36,989 nt of DNA, taken from contig JAGVQJ010000099.1 in the NCBI GenBank assembly GCA_020051775.1, positions 1-36,989 of the forward strand, in the 5' to 3' direction. Of the stretch, positions 29,653 through 36,989 are shown one piece after another. Every line of letters begins with the position of its first letter. Position 1 is the first letter of the stretch. Below the pieces are notes generated by a model, which made no database searches, was not told the origin of the DNA, and was given only the letters and a program-made list of their open reading frames with translations. The translations under genes and the position numbers were made by a program. This DNA is from Calditrichota bacterium. GTDB taxonomy: Bacteria; Electryoneota; B3-LCP.

Positions 29653-32625
29653 ATGCAGTACCTAAGAATCCTAAGAATTTGGATTGCCCAACTAATCAGT
29701 TGTATATTCCTGATTTTAAGCGCGTTCACCTCACCATCATGGGCAGACATGACCCCGGCTCAAGCTGTTGATCATGCGGCCCAAAGCCTTCTTCCCGGCG
29801 GTCGCGACACAGTAGTAATCAAGGTGTGGGGCCTTCTCCCGCCCGGCGCTGAAATCCGCTCCACCTCCGGGTTGGTTATGATCACTCCAGCTCCCGGATT
29901 CTCGGTCTACATTGACGACCATCCCACCGCCAACCTGTTTCACCCCGTGCGTTATGCCTTTGTAGATGCCGCCTCGGAACAAGTTTCCTGGGTAGACTCA
30001 CAATATCCCCCAGCGAACGAGGAACAATACCACCACATCAGCACTGCCATAGGGGAAAAACTGTTGGCTACTCCCAATGTTCGTCCTCTCAATATCAACT
30101 CCAAGCCGCCACCTCCTACGCGCGGCGACCGCTGGGCGGTATTGATGAACGGCGGATTCAACCAGAGCAACAATCATGTGCGGTATTGGAACGATCTCGC
30201 CTTCATCTACTGCACCTTGACTCAAATTTACAGCTACAGCGATGACCACATCCTCGCGCTCTGTTCGGATGGACAGAATCCCGGACCCGATCAGTCGAAT
30301 GGGCAGAGTTCCAACCCCGACCTGGATCGAGACGGCGATGCCGATATCATGTATTCCTGCGTGTTGAGCAACGTGGATTATGTTTTCAGCCAGTTATCCC
30401 TGCAAATGGATCCCGGCGACCAACTCTTTATATTCACCACAGATCACGGCAGCTCTTCGGGCGGCTGGAATGCCTCGCAGAATTTGTGGAACACGGAAAT
30501 CCTCACAGACGCACATTTCGCCTCGCTCTTAGCAGCACTACCCACCGAAGTGACCATCGTCTGCACTTTTGAACCATGTTACTCCGGCGGTTTTCTGGAC
30601 AATGTGGTGACAGTGCCGGGGCCAGTCGTGGCCTCCTCCGCTTGCGCCTACAACCAATTGAGTTATGCCACCTCTAACTTGCAATACGACGAATACGTTT
30701 TCCACTGGACCGCCGCTGTTAATGGACACGACGCCTATGGTGTCGAAGCGGATGCTGATTATAATGATGACAGCATCGTCACCATGGATGAAGCCTACCT
30801 TTATGCGCATGATCACGACAACCAAAATGAGGATCCACAATACGCTGATGAACCTTCGAATGTGGGGATGGGCATATCTTTACGGGCGTCAGCGGCACAA
30901 GCTCTATTGCTGATTTGTGATCAATATATTGACGATGTCGGTGGCAATAACAATGGCATGGCCGATCCGGGTGAAGACATCCTCATGCGGATTTCCCTGT
31001 ATAACGTCGGCACTACTATGGCCACGGGCGTTGTGGGTACTCTCTACACTTCCGATCCTTACGCCACTATCACACAGAATATGGCTGTCTGGCCTAACTT
31101 GGCCCATCTGCAACAGGCTATGGGTTTTCCTGAATATTTGATGACGATCAGTCCGCAATGCCCCATTGGGCATGTGGTTTCATGCAGCCTGCACGTCACC
31201 GCCGATAGTGGTTACGTGACCAGTCTATCAACCTCTTTCATGGTCGGCAGCAATCAAGCTTTGCCGACCGGGCCCGACGCTTACGGGTATCGCGCCTGGG
31301 ACGACATGGATGGCGGGGAAGCGCACGATTACGCCTGGATGGAAATCGCCCCTCAGCACGGTGGATTGGGAAACGCATTGAACTGGATGAATCCCGATGA
31401 CGGCACACAGACTGTAAATCTGCCTTTTACCTTCCGATATTACGGTCAGAACTTCACTCAACTTTCCGTTTGCACCAATGGCTGGGCAGCCCTGGGAGCG
31501 ACAACCACTACCGATTACACGAATAGCGGCATCCCCAACAGCGACGGCCCGCCTAATATGCTGGCGTTGTTTTGGCGAGACTTGCACGCCGGCTACGGTG
31601 GATCCCAGATTGCCACTTATTTCAATGCCTCGCAGCATTATTTCGTGGTCGAGTATGATAGTGTGGCCTTGTACGCCGCCCAAACGAACCGACAGACCTT
31701 TGAAGTCATCTTCTATGATCCCAACTGGTATCCTACCAGCACCGGGGACGGGGTTATCGTGGTGCAGTACAAGCGGGTAACCGACGCTTCCACGGCGACG
31801 TTTGGAATTGAAAACCAGACTGAAACGATTGGACTCCAATATGGTTTTAATGGTCTGTGGGATGTGCATGCTTCCTGGGTACAGAACTATCGTACCATCA
31901 CCTTCTCCACCAATGTCATCGGAACTCCGGGAGCGGTGGACATTACGCTCACTCCGCAGAATCCGCCTATTGTCATCCCGGCTGCGGGAGGATCCTTCAA
32001 CTACTTTGTGGTGTTAACCAACAATGGCGCCTCACCGACTACTTTCAGCGCTTGGGTAATGCAATATACGCCTCAAGGTACGTGGCAAGGGCCGATGCTG
32101 GGGCCGATCAATTTAACCCTCCCGGGTGGTGTAAGCATAACTCGACTGCGTACTCAGTCCGTTCCCGGCACAGCGCCTGCCGGAACTTATGTCTACCGTG
32201 GTTATGTGGGGATGTACAGCGCGACCAAATGGGACAGTTCCAGTTTCACCTACTACAAGCTGGAATCTGGCGGTTGGAGTCCCGGGCCGGGCGATTGGTC
32301 CAACTGCGGGGAGAGTTTCGCGCCGTACGAAGTGGCGATGACCACCGGGGGGGAAAGACTCACCGGTCATGGCTTGAATGAGTGTCAACCCAACCCGTTC
32401 AATGCGGTCACAGCCATTAACTACCAGCTCTGGGCCAATAGCCAAGTCTGCTTACAGGTGTATGATCTCGGCGGGAGGTTGGTCGCAACTTTAGCCGACG
32501 GTTGGCAGGAAGCCGGTGAGTACCGGGTGACTTTCGATGGATCACGGCTGGCGTCGGGGCTGTATTTCGTGAGAATGCAGACGGGGGATTACAGCGCGGT
32601 GAAGAAAATGATGCTGCTGAAATAG
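29653..32625 (+). CDS. Secreted C13/legumain-like cysteine peptidase, second paralogue, with sorting tail
   Basis: A 990-residue paralogue of the preceding gene. The signal peptide is about residues 1-32. The pro-region shares VYIDD-PTANLFHPVRYAFV with the first copy. The catalytic domain carries His265 (FTTDHG) and Cys309 (FEPCYSGG) and the same DxDGDADIMY loop. Where the first copy has two FN3-like domains, this one has a single unrelated module (about 418-534) with GGNNNGMADPGEDI, a type seen in gingipain-like secreted proteins. The beta domain, pre-tail domain and sorting tail again match the first copy. The ATG at 29653 is chosen because GGAG lies six bases upstream and a signal peptide follows; the frame upstream runs through the palindrome. 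Confidence 0.82.
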   Translation: MQYLRILRIWIAQLISCIFLILSAFTSPSWADMTPAQAVDHAAQSLLPGGRDTVVIKVWGLLPPGAEIRSTSGLVMITPAPGFSVYIDDHPTANLFHPVRYAFVDAASEQVSWVDSQYPPANEEQYHHISTAIGEKLLATPNVRPLNINSKPPPPTRGDRWAVLMNGGFNQSNNHVRYWNDLAFIYCTLTQIYSYSDDHILALCSDGQNPGPDQSNGQSSNPDLDRDGDADIMYSCVLSNVDYVFSQLSLQMDPGDQLFIFTTDHGSSSGGWNASQNLWNTEILTDAHFASLLAALPTEVTIVCTFEPCYSGGFLDNVVTVPGPVVASSACAYNQLSYATSNLQYDEYVFHWTAAVNGHDAYGVEADADYNDDSIVTMDEAYLYAHDHDNQNEDPQYADEPSNVGMGISLRASAAQALLLICDQYIDDVGGNNNGMADPGEDILMRISLYNVGTTMATGVVGTLYTSDPYATITQNMAVWPNLAHLQQAMGFPEYLMTISPQCPIGHVVSCSLHVTADSGYVTSLSTSFMVGSNQALPTGPDAYGYRAWDDMDGGEAHDYAWMEIAPQHGGLGNALNWMNPDDGTQTVNLPFTFRYYGQNFTQLSVCTNGWAALGATTTTDYTNSGIPNSDGPPNMLALFWRDLHAGYGGSQIATYFNASQHYFVVEYDSVALYAAQTNRQTFEVIFYDPNWYPTSTGDGVIVVQYKRVTDASTATFGIENQTETIGLQYGFNGLWDVHASWVQNYRTITFSTNVIGTPGAVDITLTPQNPPIVIPAAGGSFNYFVVLTNNGASPTTFSAWVMQYTPQGTWQGPMLGPINLTLPGGVSITRLRTQSVPGTAPAGTYVYRGYVGMYSATKWDSSSFTYYKLESGGWSPGPGDWSNCGESFAPYEVAMTTGGERLTGHGLNECQPNPFNAVTAINYQLWANSQVCLQVYDLGGRLVATLADGWQEAGEYRVTFDGSRLASGLYFVRMQTGDYSAVKKMMLLK

Positions 32626-32628
32626 GGC

Positions 32629-33012
32629 TTAACCCATGCCCCCGAGCAGCGAAAACAGCAACAAACCCAGGACAATCAGCGTGATAACAATATAAATAGG
32701 ATCACGCTGTAAAACGAAAACCAGGACCGATAACAACACCCGGGCAATGGGCGTGGCGATCAACAGCAACAAGCCCAATTGCATGAATTCGCGGCTGTGT
32801 AAGTGCCCGGCCCCGGAAATGATTTCGCCCAAATTATGAAGGCCCGCCGCTTCGCCGCGGAACACCCTGAAATTCACCGCGTCTTTCCCCTGTTCCGTTA
32901 GGAAAAGCGCTCCTCCGGTCAAAACCACAATTGCTGCTAGAATGACTCCGACCCGCAGCAGATCTCCTATTATACGGTCAAATTTGCGTTCCTCAACTTC
33001 GATCCGCGACAT
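32629..33012 (-). CDS. DUF1634 membrane protein
   Basis: A 127-residue protein with three membrane helices (about 17-37, 78-98 and 105-122), as in DUF1634 proteins. Members of that family are regularly encoded next to TauE/SafE exporters, as here. The ATG at 33012 overlaps the exporter stop codon in TGATG, and GGGGAGG lies five bases upstream, so translation is coupled. It probably assists the exporter; no direct function is known. The gene converges on the second peptidase with only three bases between the stop codons. Confidence 0.78.
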   Translation of the reverse strand: MSRIEVEERKFDRIIGDLLRVGVILAAIVVLTGGALFLTEQGKDAVNFRVFRGEAAGLHNLGEIISGAGHLHSREFMQLGLLLLIATPIARVLLSVLVFVLQRDPIYIVITLIVLGLLLFSLLGGMG

Positions 33013-33848
33013 CAAATCCTCCCCGACAAGCCGTTGTATAACATTTCCACCGCCAGAACCAGAATGACTGCGCCGAATACCAGCCTAAGCCCTCGCGCCG
33101 GTGCTCGAGCCAGAACACGCGCGCCCAAGGTGGCTCCGACCAACACACCCAACATGACCGGCATAGCCAGCCCCGGGTCAATGTAGCCTTTATGCAGGTA
33201 TACACCGGCGCCGGCAGCCGCCGTGACGCCAATCATGAAGTTGCTGGTTGTAGTGGATACTTTAAAAGGCAAGCGCATCACCTGATCCATAGCCAGCACC
33301 TTCATAGCTCCCGATCCGATACCCAGCAAGCCCGAGAGCACCCCCGCCAGGATCATCAAGGCAAATCCCCCCAGTATGCGATGCACATGGTAAAACTTGA
33401 CACCTTCCGGGGTGGGGTAGGATGAATCCAGGCGGAGGATTCCCGCCAGACGACTGGGGCGGTAATCCGTGGTATGATCTCGGCGTGGGAGAGCAGATTG
33501 GAAGGCTGAATACGCCAGCATCAAGCCGAAGATAATGGCAATTAACGAAGGTGACACACAGCAGGCCATCGCCGCCCCGAACAGCGCCCCTATAGTGGTC
33601 GCGATTTCTAAGAACATCCCGGCGCGGATATTGCTGAAACCCTCCCGCACATACGCCGCGGCGGCTCCCGAAGAGGTGGCGATGACCGACACCAAAGATG
33701 CTCCCACAGCGTAACGCACGTCCACTCCGAAGCCCAGCGTCAGCAGCGGCACGATGACGACGCCTCCCCCCAATCCGGTCAACGCGCCCAGAAAACCCGC
33801 CAGCAGAGATCCCAAACCAGTGAGTAGTGAAAATTCCAGGATAGTCAT
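33012..33848 (-). CDS. TauE/SafE family anion exporter
   Basis: A 278-residue inner-membrane protein with about eight helices in two homologous halves. The halves are marked by GFLGALTGLGGGVVIVPLL near the N-terminus and LAGVLSGLLGIGSGAMKVLAM in the second half. TauE/SafE proteins move sulfite, sulfoacetate or other organosulfonates and related anions. The ATG at 33848 is preferred; a start 12 codons earlier adds polar residues. The substrate cannot be told from the sequence and no sulfur-metabolism gene is near. Confidence 0.87.
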   Translation of the reverse strand: MTILEFSLLTGLGSLLAGFLGALTGLGGGVVIVPLLTLGFGVDVRYAVGASLVSVIATSSGAAAAYVREGFSNIRAGMFLEIATTIGALFGAAMACCVSPSLIAIIFGLMLAYSAFQSALPRRDHTTDYRPSRLAGILRLDSSYPTPEGVKFYHVHRILGGFALMILAGVLSGLLGIGSGAMKVLAMDQVMRLPFKVSTTTSNFMIGVTAAAGAGVYLHKGYIDPGLAMPVMLGVLVGATLGARVLARAPARGLRLVFGAVILVLAVEMLYNGLSGRI

Positions 33849-33911
33849 GATTATTCCACTATTTGTGGATGTTATACGAAGCAAATGAAAAAGTAATAAT
33901 AGCCAAGAAGT

Positions 33912-33939
33912 GTAACTTTCCCTATTTTAAAGCGTCTAT
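33912..33939 (+). promoter_or_regulatory. Candidate ECF-type promoter before the second sigma gene
   Basis: GTAACTT (33912-33918), 15 bases, then GTCTAT (33934-33939). The distance is that of sigma-E promoters, and the spacer contains CCTATTTT as in the element before the first sigma gene. The predicted leader is about 60 bases. Confidence 0.58.
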
Positions 33940-34005
33940 AATATAAAAGCACTGCCGGGACTGCCTGGAGTTCCGGTTAATCATCAGCCAGGGTCGCTGC
34001 TTTTG

Positions 34006-34497
34006 ATGAACTGGGAAACGGTCTACCGAAATCATTCGCCGGGCGTATACCAATATTGCCTGAGCCTGGTGCGGCATACGCCCGAAGCCGAAGATCTGTT
34101 GCAAGAGACGTTCGTGCGAGCCATGCGATCAGCTTCCGGCTTGCAACAACCGGACAAGGTGCGTTCCTGGCTGTTGGCTATAGCCCGCAACCTGTTTTTA
34201 GACGCCTGTAAAAAGCGATCGCGGCACGGCCAGGTAGATCTGGAAACAGCAGAATCGTCCGTTGCTGATGACCGTCCCGATGAAGCTCTGTTGCGTGATG
34301 ATTTCTCGAGCTTGTTGCAGCGCATTCTGGCCGGACTGCCGGAAGCTTACCAGACCGCCTTCACCCTGGGGATCGTGCAAAAAATAAATTACCGGGAGAT
34401 TGGCGAAATCACCGGTTGGTCGGCCGCCACAGTAAAAATCAATATCTATCGGGCGCGACAAAAAGTTGCTGCTGCGCTAAAGCCCTATGAGAGGTAA
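34006..34497 (+). CDS. ECF RNA polymerase sigma factor (second)
   Basis: A 163-residue ECF sigma factor. Region 2 carries AEDLLQETFVRAMRSA and RSWLLAIARNLFLDACKKR. Region 4 carries LPEAYQTAFTLGIVQKINYREIGEITGWSAATVKINIYRARQ, split here as the last helix-turn-helix. It is compact and lacks extra domains. It is closely followed by its anti-sigma gene. A promoter-like element resembling ECF sites lies 67 bases upstream, consistent with positive autoregulation. The downstream triple-repeat secreted protein is likely in the same transcript. Confidence 0.92.
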   Translation: MNWETVYRNHSPGVYQYCLSLVRHTPEAEDLLQETFVRAMRSASGLQQPDKVRSWLLAIARNLFLDACKKRSRHGQVDLETAESSVADDRPDEALLRDDFSSLLQRILAGLPEAYQTAFTLGIVQKINYREIGEITGWSAATVKINIYRARQKVAAALKPYER

Positions 34498-34501
34498 TTT
34501 C

Positions 34502-35098
34502 ATGGACAGTTGCGAAATTTACCAAATAAATTTATCGGCGATGATGGACGGCGAATTGACCGGGGAAGCACTGGCCGACACCATCCGTCATCTGGCCGGT
34601 TGCAAAGGCTGCATGAAGGAGTTCGAATCTTTCCAGTCGTTGCAGAAACGGGTCAACCATGAGCTCCCGGCACCCAACGTGCCCGCCAAGCTATGGAAAA
34701 CCATTTCCCGCGAGAGCGGGATAAGCGTTCCGACAGTTACGCGGCGCTTAAACTCTCCCGTGATGAAAGTAATGCGTATGGCGGCGGTTATCATGGTTTG
34801 TTTTGGTTTGGGTTACGCGCTTTCCAAACCCGTTTTCCACCTGCAGAAGCCGGACCCCAGATCACCCATCGTGCTGGCCAGTTCGCCGGGGTCTATGACC
34901 GAGGATCGCTTCCTGGAACTGACGCGCGAGTTGCTGACGGCCGATCCGGCCTACCATCGCAAGATGTACCTGATTTTAAGTCTGCTGGTGGATCGCTTCG
35001 GCGACGCCGGATTGCAATCGTTGAAAGAATCCCAAACTCCCGCGACTGCCACTCCCCTGTTGGATGGCGGCCGGCAGGTTGAAACATATAAATTTTAA
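34502..35098 (+). CDS. Zinc-finger anti-sigma factor (second)
   Basis: A 198-residue protein. The ZAS motif His30, Cys34 and Cys37 (HLAGCKGC) is in the N-terminal domain, and a membrane helix lies at about 93-112 (MAAVIMVCFGLGYAL). The C-terminal part, probably periplasmic, contains TEDRFLELTRELLTADPAYHRKMY, split over a helix pair, a type also seen in DUF-type sensor tails. AGAGG seven bases upstream supports the ATG at 34502. Only four bases separate it from the sigma stop codon. Confidence 0.82.
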   Translation: MDSCEIYQINLSAMMDGELTGEALADTIRHLAGCKGCMKEFESFQSLQKRVNHELPAPNVPAKLWKTISRESGISVPTVTRRLNSPVMKVMRMAAVIMVCFGLGYALSKPVFHLQKPDPRSPIVLASSPGSMTEDRFLELTRELLTADPAYHRKMYLILSLLVDRFGDAGLQSLKESQTPATATPLLDGGRQVETYKF

Positions 35099-35119
35099 AA
35101 CTATCGGTTGGAGACTACG

Positions 35120-36358
35120 ATGAGACACGCAAGCTACGTCTTGATGGCAATAGCAATTGCAGCGTTTGGCGCTGCCTCGGTTTTCGCCGGAAACAATGAC
35201 GGCTGGATTTACGGAACAATTACCGCAAGAGACGGCGAGACTTACACAGGAATCATGCGTTGGGGAACCCAAGAATGCTTCTGGGACGATCTCTTTAACG
35301 CCACCAAGGATGATAATCCCTGGGCGCGCTACGCTTCCGACTTTGAAACTCGCCATGAGATCAGTCAAGAACGGATCCGGATTTTCGGCATGACGATCAC
35401 GGAATTCAATCATGGCGGTGGATACGAACACATGTTCGTGTCGCGGTTCGGGGATATCAAAAGCATTGATGTGGGTCGCCGAGGTCAAGCCACCATCTTG
35501 ATGAAGAACGGCACCGAATATGAGGTGTCTGGTTCGGGCGACGTGGGCGAAACCATCCGGATCACCGACAATAACCTGGATAAGATCAAGCTCAATTGGG
35601 AGGAAATTCGTAAAATCGAATTTATGCCCGCACCCGCAAACCTGAAAATCGAAGATGAATACCGCTTGAAAGGAAAAGTAATCACCGACGAAATGGAATT
35701 TCACGGGTACATCATGTGGGACGCTGAAGAGTGCCTGTCCTCCGACGTTTTGGATGGCGAAACCGAGACCGGCGACGTGGAATTGAAGTTCGGCAACATC
35801 CGCTCCATCAAGCGTCAGAGCAGCCAATCCTGCGTGGCGACCTTGAAACAGGGCAAAGAGTACGAACTGCGCGGCACCAATGACGTGGATAATTCCAATC
35901 GCGGCATTTATGTCGAAGATGAACGTTATGGAAAAATCCAGGTGGGCTGGGATCAGTTGCGCGAAGTGATTTATGAAGACAATGACGGTACTACGGGAAG
36001 ATCCTATGACAGTTACGGTTCAGCCAAACCTTTGGAAGGAACTATCAGCGCTTGGGGGAACAAAGAGTACAAGGGCCGTATTGTGTTCGATCTGGATGAA
36101 GAACAGACCTGCGACATCCTGCAGGGCAAATTGGATGAGATGGAGTTCAACATCCCCTTCGGCAAAATCGTTTCCATCACTCCGCGAGGGCGGCATTCCA
36201 GCGAGGTGGAACTGGTCGGCGGGGAGAAATTGAGATTGGAAGATTCCCAGGACGTCAGCGCCAGCAACTATGGTCTCCTAATATTCAAAAGCCAGGATGA
36301 CCGCGATCCGGAAACGGTCATTTGGGAGGATATAGAAAAAATTACGCTGACGCGATGA
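35120..36358 (+). CDS. Secreted triple-repeat protein of unknown function
   Basis: A 412-residue protein with a signal peptide (about 1-23, ending VFAG). I do not recognise its family. The mature part consists of three degenerate repeats of about 120 residues. Each starts with a beta unit of the form GxIxxxxGxxYxGxIxWD-xE and a loop DxLxG. Each continues with FGxIxSI, a basic stretch, and a GxEYELxGxxDV-like unit. Each ends with a GxIxVxWExIxxIxF-like strand. The pattern suggests repeated small beta barrels, possibly surface or periplasmic binding modules. GGAG six bases upstream gives the start. It follows the second sigma/anti-sigma pair by 21 bases and may be controlled by it. Confidence 0.7.
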   Translation: MRHASYVLMAIAIAAFGAASVFAGNNDGWIYGTITARDGETYTGIMRWGTQECFWDDLFNATKDDNPWARYASDFETRHEISQERIRIFGMTITEFNHGGGYEHMFVSRFGDIKSIDVGRRGQATILMKNGTEYEVSGSGDVGETIRITDNNLDKIKLNWEEIRKIEFMPAPANLKIEDEYRLKGKVITDEMEFHGYIMWDAEECLSSDVLDGETETGDVELKFGNIRSIKRQSSQSCVATLKQGKEYELRGTNDVDNSNRGIYVEDERYGKIQVGWDQLREVIYEDNDGTTGRSYDSYGSAKPLEGTISAWGNKEYKGRIVFDLDEEQTCDILQGKLDEMEFNIPFGKIVSITPRGRHSSEVELVGGEKLRLEDSQDVSASNYGLLIFKSQDDRDPETVIWEDIEKITLTR

Positions 36359-36369
36359 TTATACCAGTT

Positions 36370-36390
36370 CGATAATCCTACAGATTATCG
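36370..36390. repeat. Short palindrome after the triple-repeat gene
   Basis: Arms CGATAATC and GATTATCG around a five-base loop, twelve bases after the stop codon. Confidence 0.55.
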
Positions 36391-36408
36391 TGAGGGCATG
36401 GATCTAGC

Positions 36409-36441
36409 AAGAAAGGGCGGTGTGATGCGCCGCCCTTTCTT
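36409..36441. terminator. Bidirectional intrinsic terminator
   Basis: Arms AAGAAAGGGCGG and CCGCCCTTTCTT form twelve perfect pairs around a nine-base loop and are T-rich on the 3' side in both directions. It sits between two converging genes. Confidence 0.82.
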
Positions 36442-36472
36442 GTTCTTGAGATTTAAGACTTGAGACTCTTTC

Positions 36473-36989
36473 CTACTTCACCACCATCAGTTTCTTGGTT
36501 AGGATCTGCTGCGGGGTAGTCAGCCGCACCAGGTACACGCCGGAGGCCTTTTCTCTTGCGTCCCAGGTGTAGGAGTACGTGCCTGGAAGCTGGAAACCGT
36601 AGAAAAGCGTGCCGGTTAATCTCCCGGCGATATCGTAAACCTTGAGACTTACCGGCCCGGCTACTGGCAACGAGTAACGAGCCACGAGCGACGAATTTCC
36701 CGGATTGGGCAGAATGGTAATGCGCGGATAGCTGGGCGCAGGCCGCTTGGGGTCGGGGTGGACGGGGGATTCGCCGGTAACATTCTCAAAATAGCGAATG
36801 CCACCCCAGCCATCTCCGACAAACAAATCTCCATCGCCATCCTGGTCCATATCGGTCAGGAATGGAGCAGCATACCAGATCATCAGCTCGGGGAAAAGAT
36901 CAGCACTTTCAAGCTGCATCACCGCATTCTGAGGTGTGCCCATATTACGGTAAAAACGAAGATTCTTTTCCCAGGGTTGGCTGTACAAC
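36473..36989 (-). CDS. Secreted FG-GAP-like protein with sorting tail (N-terminus outside the window)
   Basis: About 171 C-terminal residues are visible, and the frame is open to the window edge. The first half has an FG-GAP/VCBS-like repeat, FLTDMDQDGDGDLFVGDG, the kind found in surface beta-propellers that bind calcium. The last 80 residues are a sorting tail (LPNPGNSSLVARYSLP, VYDIAGRL, ASGVYLVRL, TKKLMVVK) of the same general type as on the two peptidases, though not a close copy. The function of the whole protein cannot be judged from this piece. Confidence 0.75.
   Translation of the reverse strand, partial: LYSQPWEKNLRFYRNMGTPQNAVMQLESADLFPELMIWYAAPFLTDMDQDGDGDLFVGDGWGGIRYFENVTGESPVHPDPKRPAPSYPRITILPNPGNSSLVARYSLPVAGPVSLKVYDIAGRLTGTLFYGFQLPGTYSYTWDAREKASGVYLVRLTTPQQILTKKLMVVK

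Noticed and set aside
34976-35827. Minus-strand open frame of 283 codons over the anti-sigma and triple-repeat genes
   Set aside because: Antisense to two genes with good starts and domains; no ribosome site or recognisable domain.
1-36989. tRNA, rRNA, transposase or phage genes
   Set aside because: I looked for the usual tRNA arms, rRNA stretches and DDE or integrase motifs and saw none.

Overview
The window looks like a chromosomal segment from a Gram-negative bacterium of the Fibrobacterota-Chlorobiota-Bacteroidota (FCB) side of the tree, probably one of its uncultured candidate phyla. This is an inference. It rests on secreted proteins with Por/type IX-style C-terminal sorting tails, a type IVa pilus with an outer-membrane secretin, an SLBB export-type protein inside the pilus operon, ECF sigma/zinc anti-sigma pairs and a multihaem cytochrome fusion. 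No rRNA, tRNA, CRISPR array, transposase or phage gene was seen.

Layout. 1-3.9 kb (+): the 3' part of a methylthiotransferase-like radical SAM gene, a PLP aminotransferase closely followed by a MacB-type permease without its ATPase, and an MntP-like manganese exporter. 4.2-6.1 kb (-): an islet of four small genes (zinc ribbon, PD-(D/E)XK nuclease-like protein, two unknowns), AT-rich at least over the first two, with clusters of short perfect palindromes on both sides. 6.5-7.7 kb (+): a DapL-like aminotransferase. 7.8-10.5 kb (-): a 782-residue fusion of a MauE-like membrane domain, a thioredoxin-like domain, a degenerate metallophosphatase-like domain and a tetrahaem cytochrome c. It is translationally coupled to a small unknown gene.

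10.7-24.7 kb (-): an almost complete type IV pilus locus. In transcription order it holds the major pilin pilA, the retraction ATPase pilT, three minor pilins, then pilM-N-O-P-Q, an SLBB protein, pilB and pilC, ending at a hairpin terminator. The prepilin peptidase is not in the window. 24.9-26.1 kb (-): an ECF sigma factor and its anti-sigma factor. 26.4-32.6 kb (+): two tandem paralogous secreted cysteine peptidases of clan CD (legumain/C13-like) with matching ends and different middles. 32.6-33.8 kb (-): a TauE/SafE exporter with a DUF1634 partner. 34.0-36.4 kb (+): a second ECF sigma/anti-sigma pair and a secreted protein built of three repeats. 36.5 kb to the end (-): the C-terminal part of a secreted FG-GAP-like protein with another sorting tail.

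The most unusual signals are as follows. (i) There is a population of short perfect palindromes in intergenic DNA. Two inverted copies near 4.0 kb differ by two compensatory base-pair changes. A run of three sits in frame inside the cytochrome fusion gene, one of them a 20-nt exact copy of an intergenic element. (ii) The two ECF sigma genes are preceded by nearly the same promoter-like sequence, which suggests autoregulation by related sigma factors. (iii) The membrane-redox-cytochrome fusion has an uncommon architecture. (iv) The peptidase pair shows swapped internal modules. All functions are read from motifs and context; no database search was possible.
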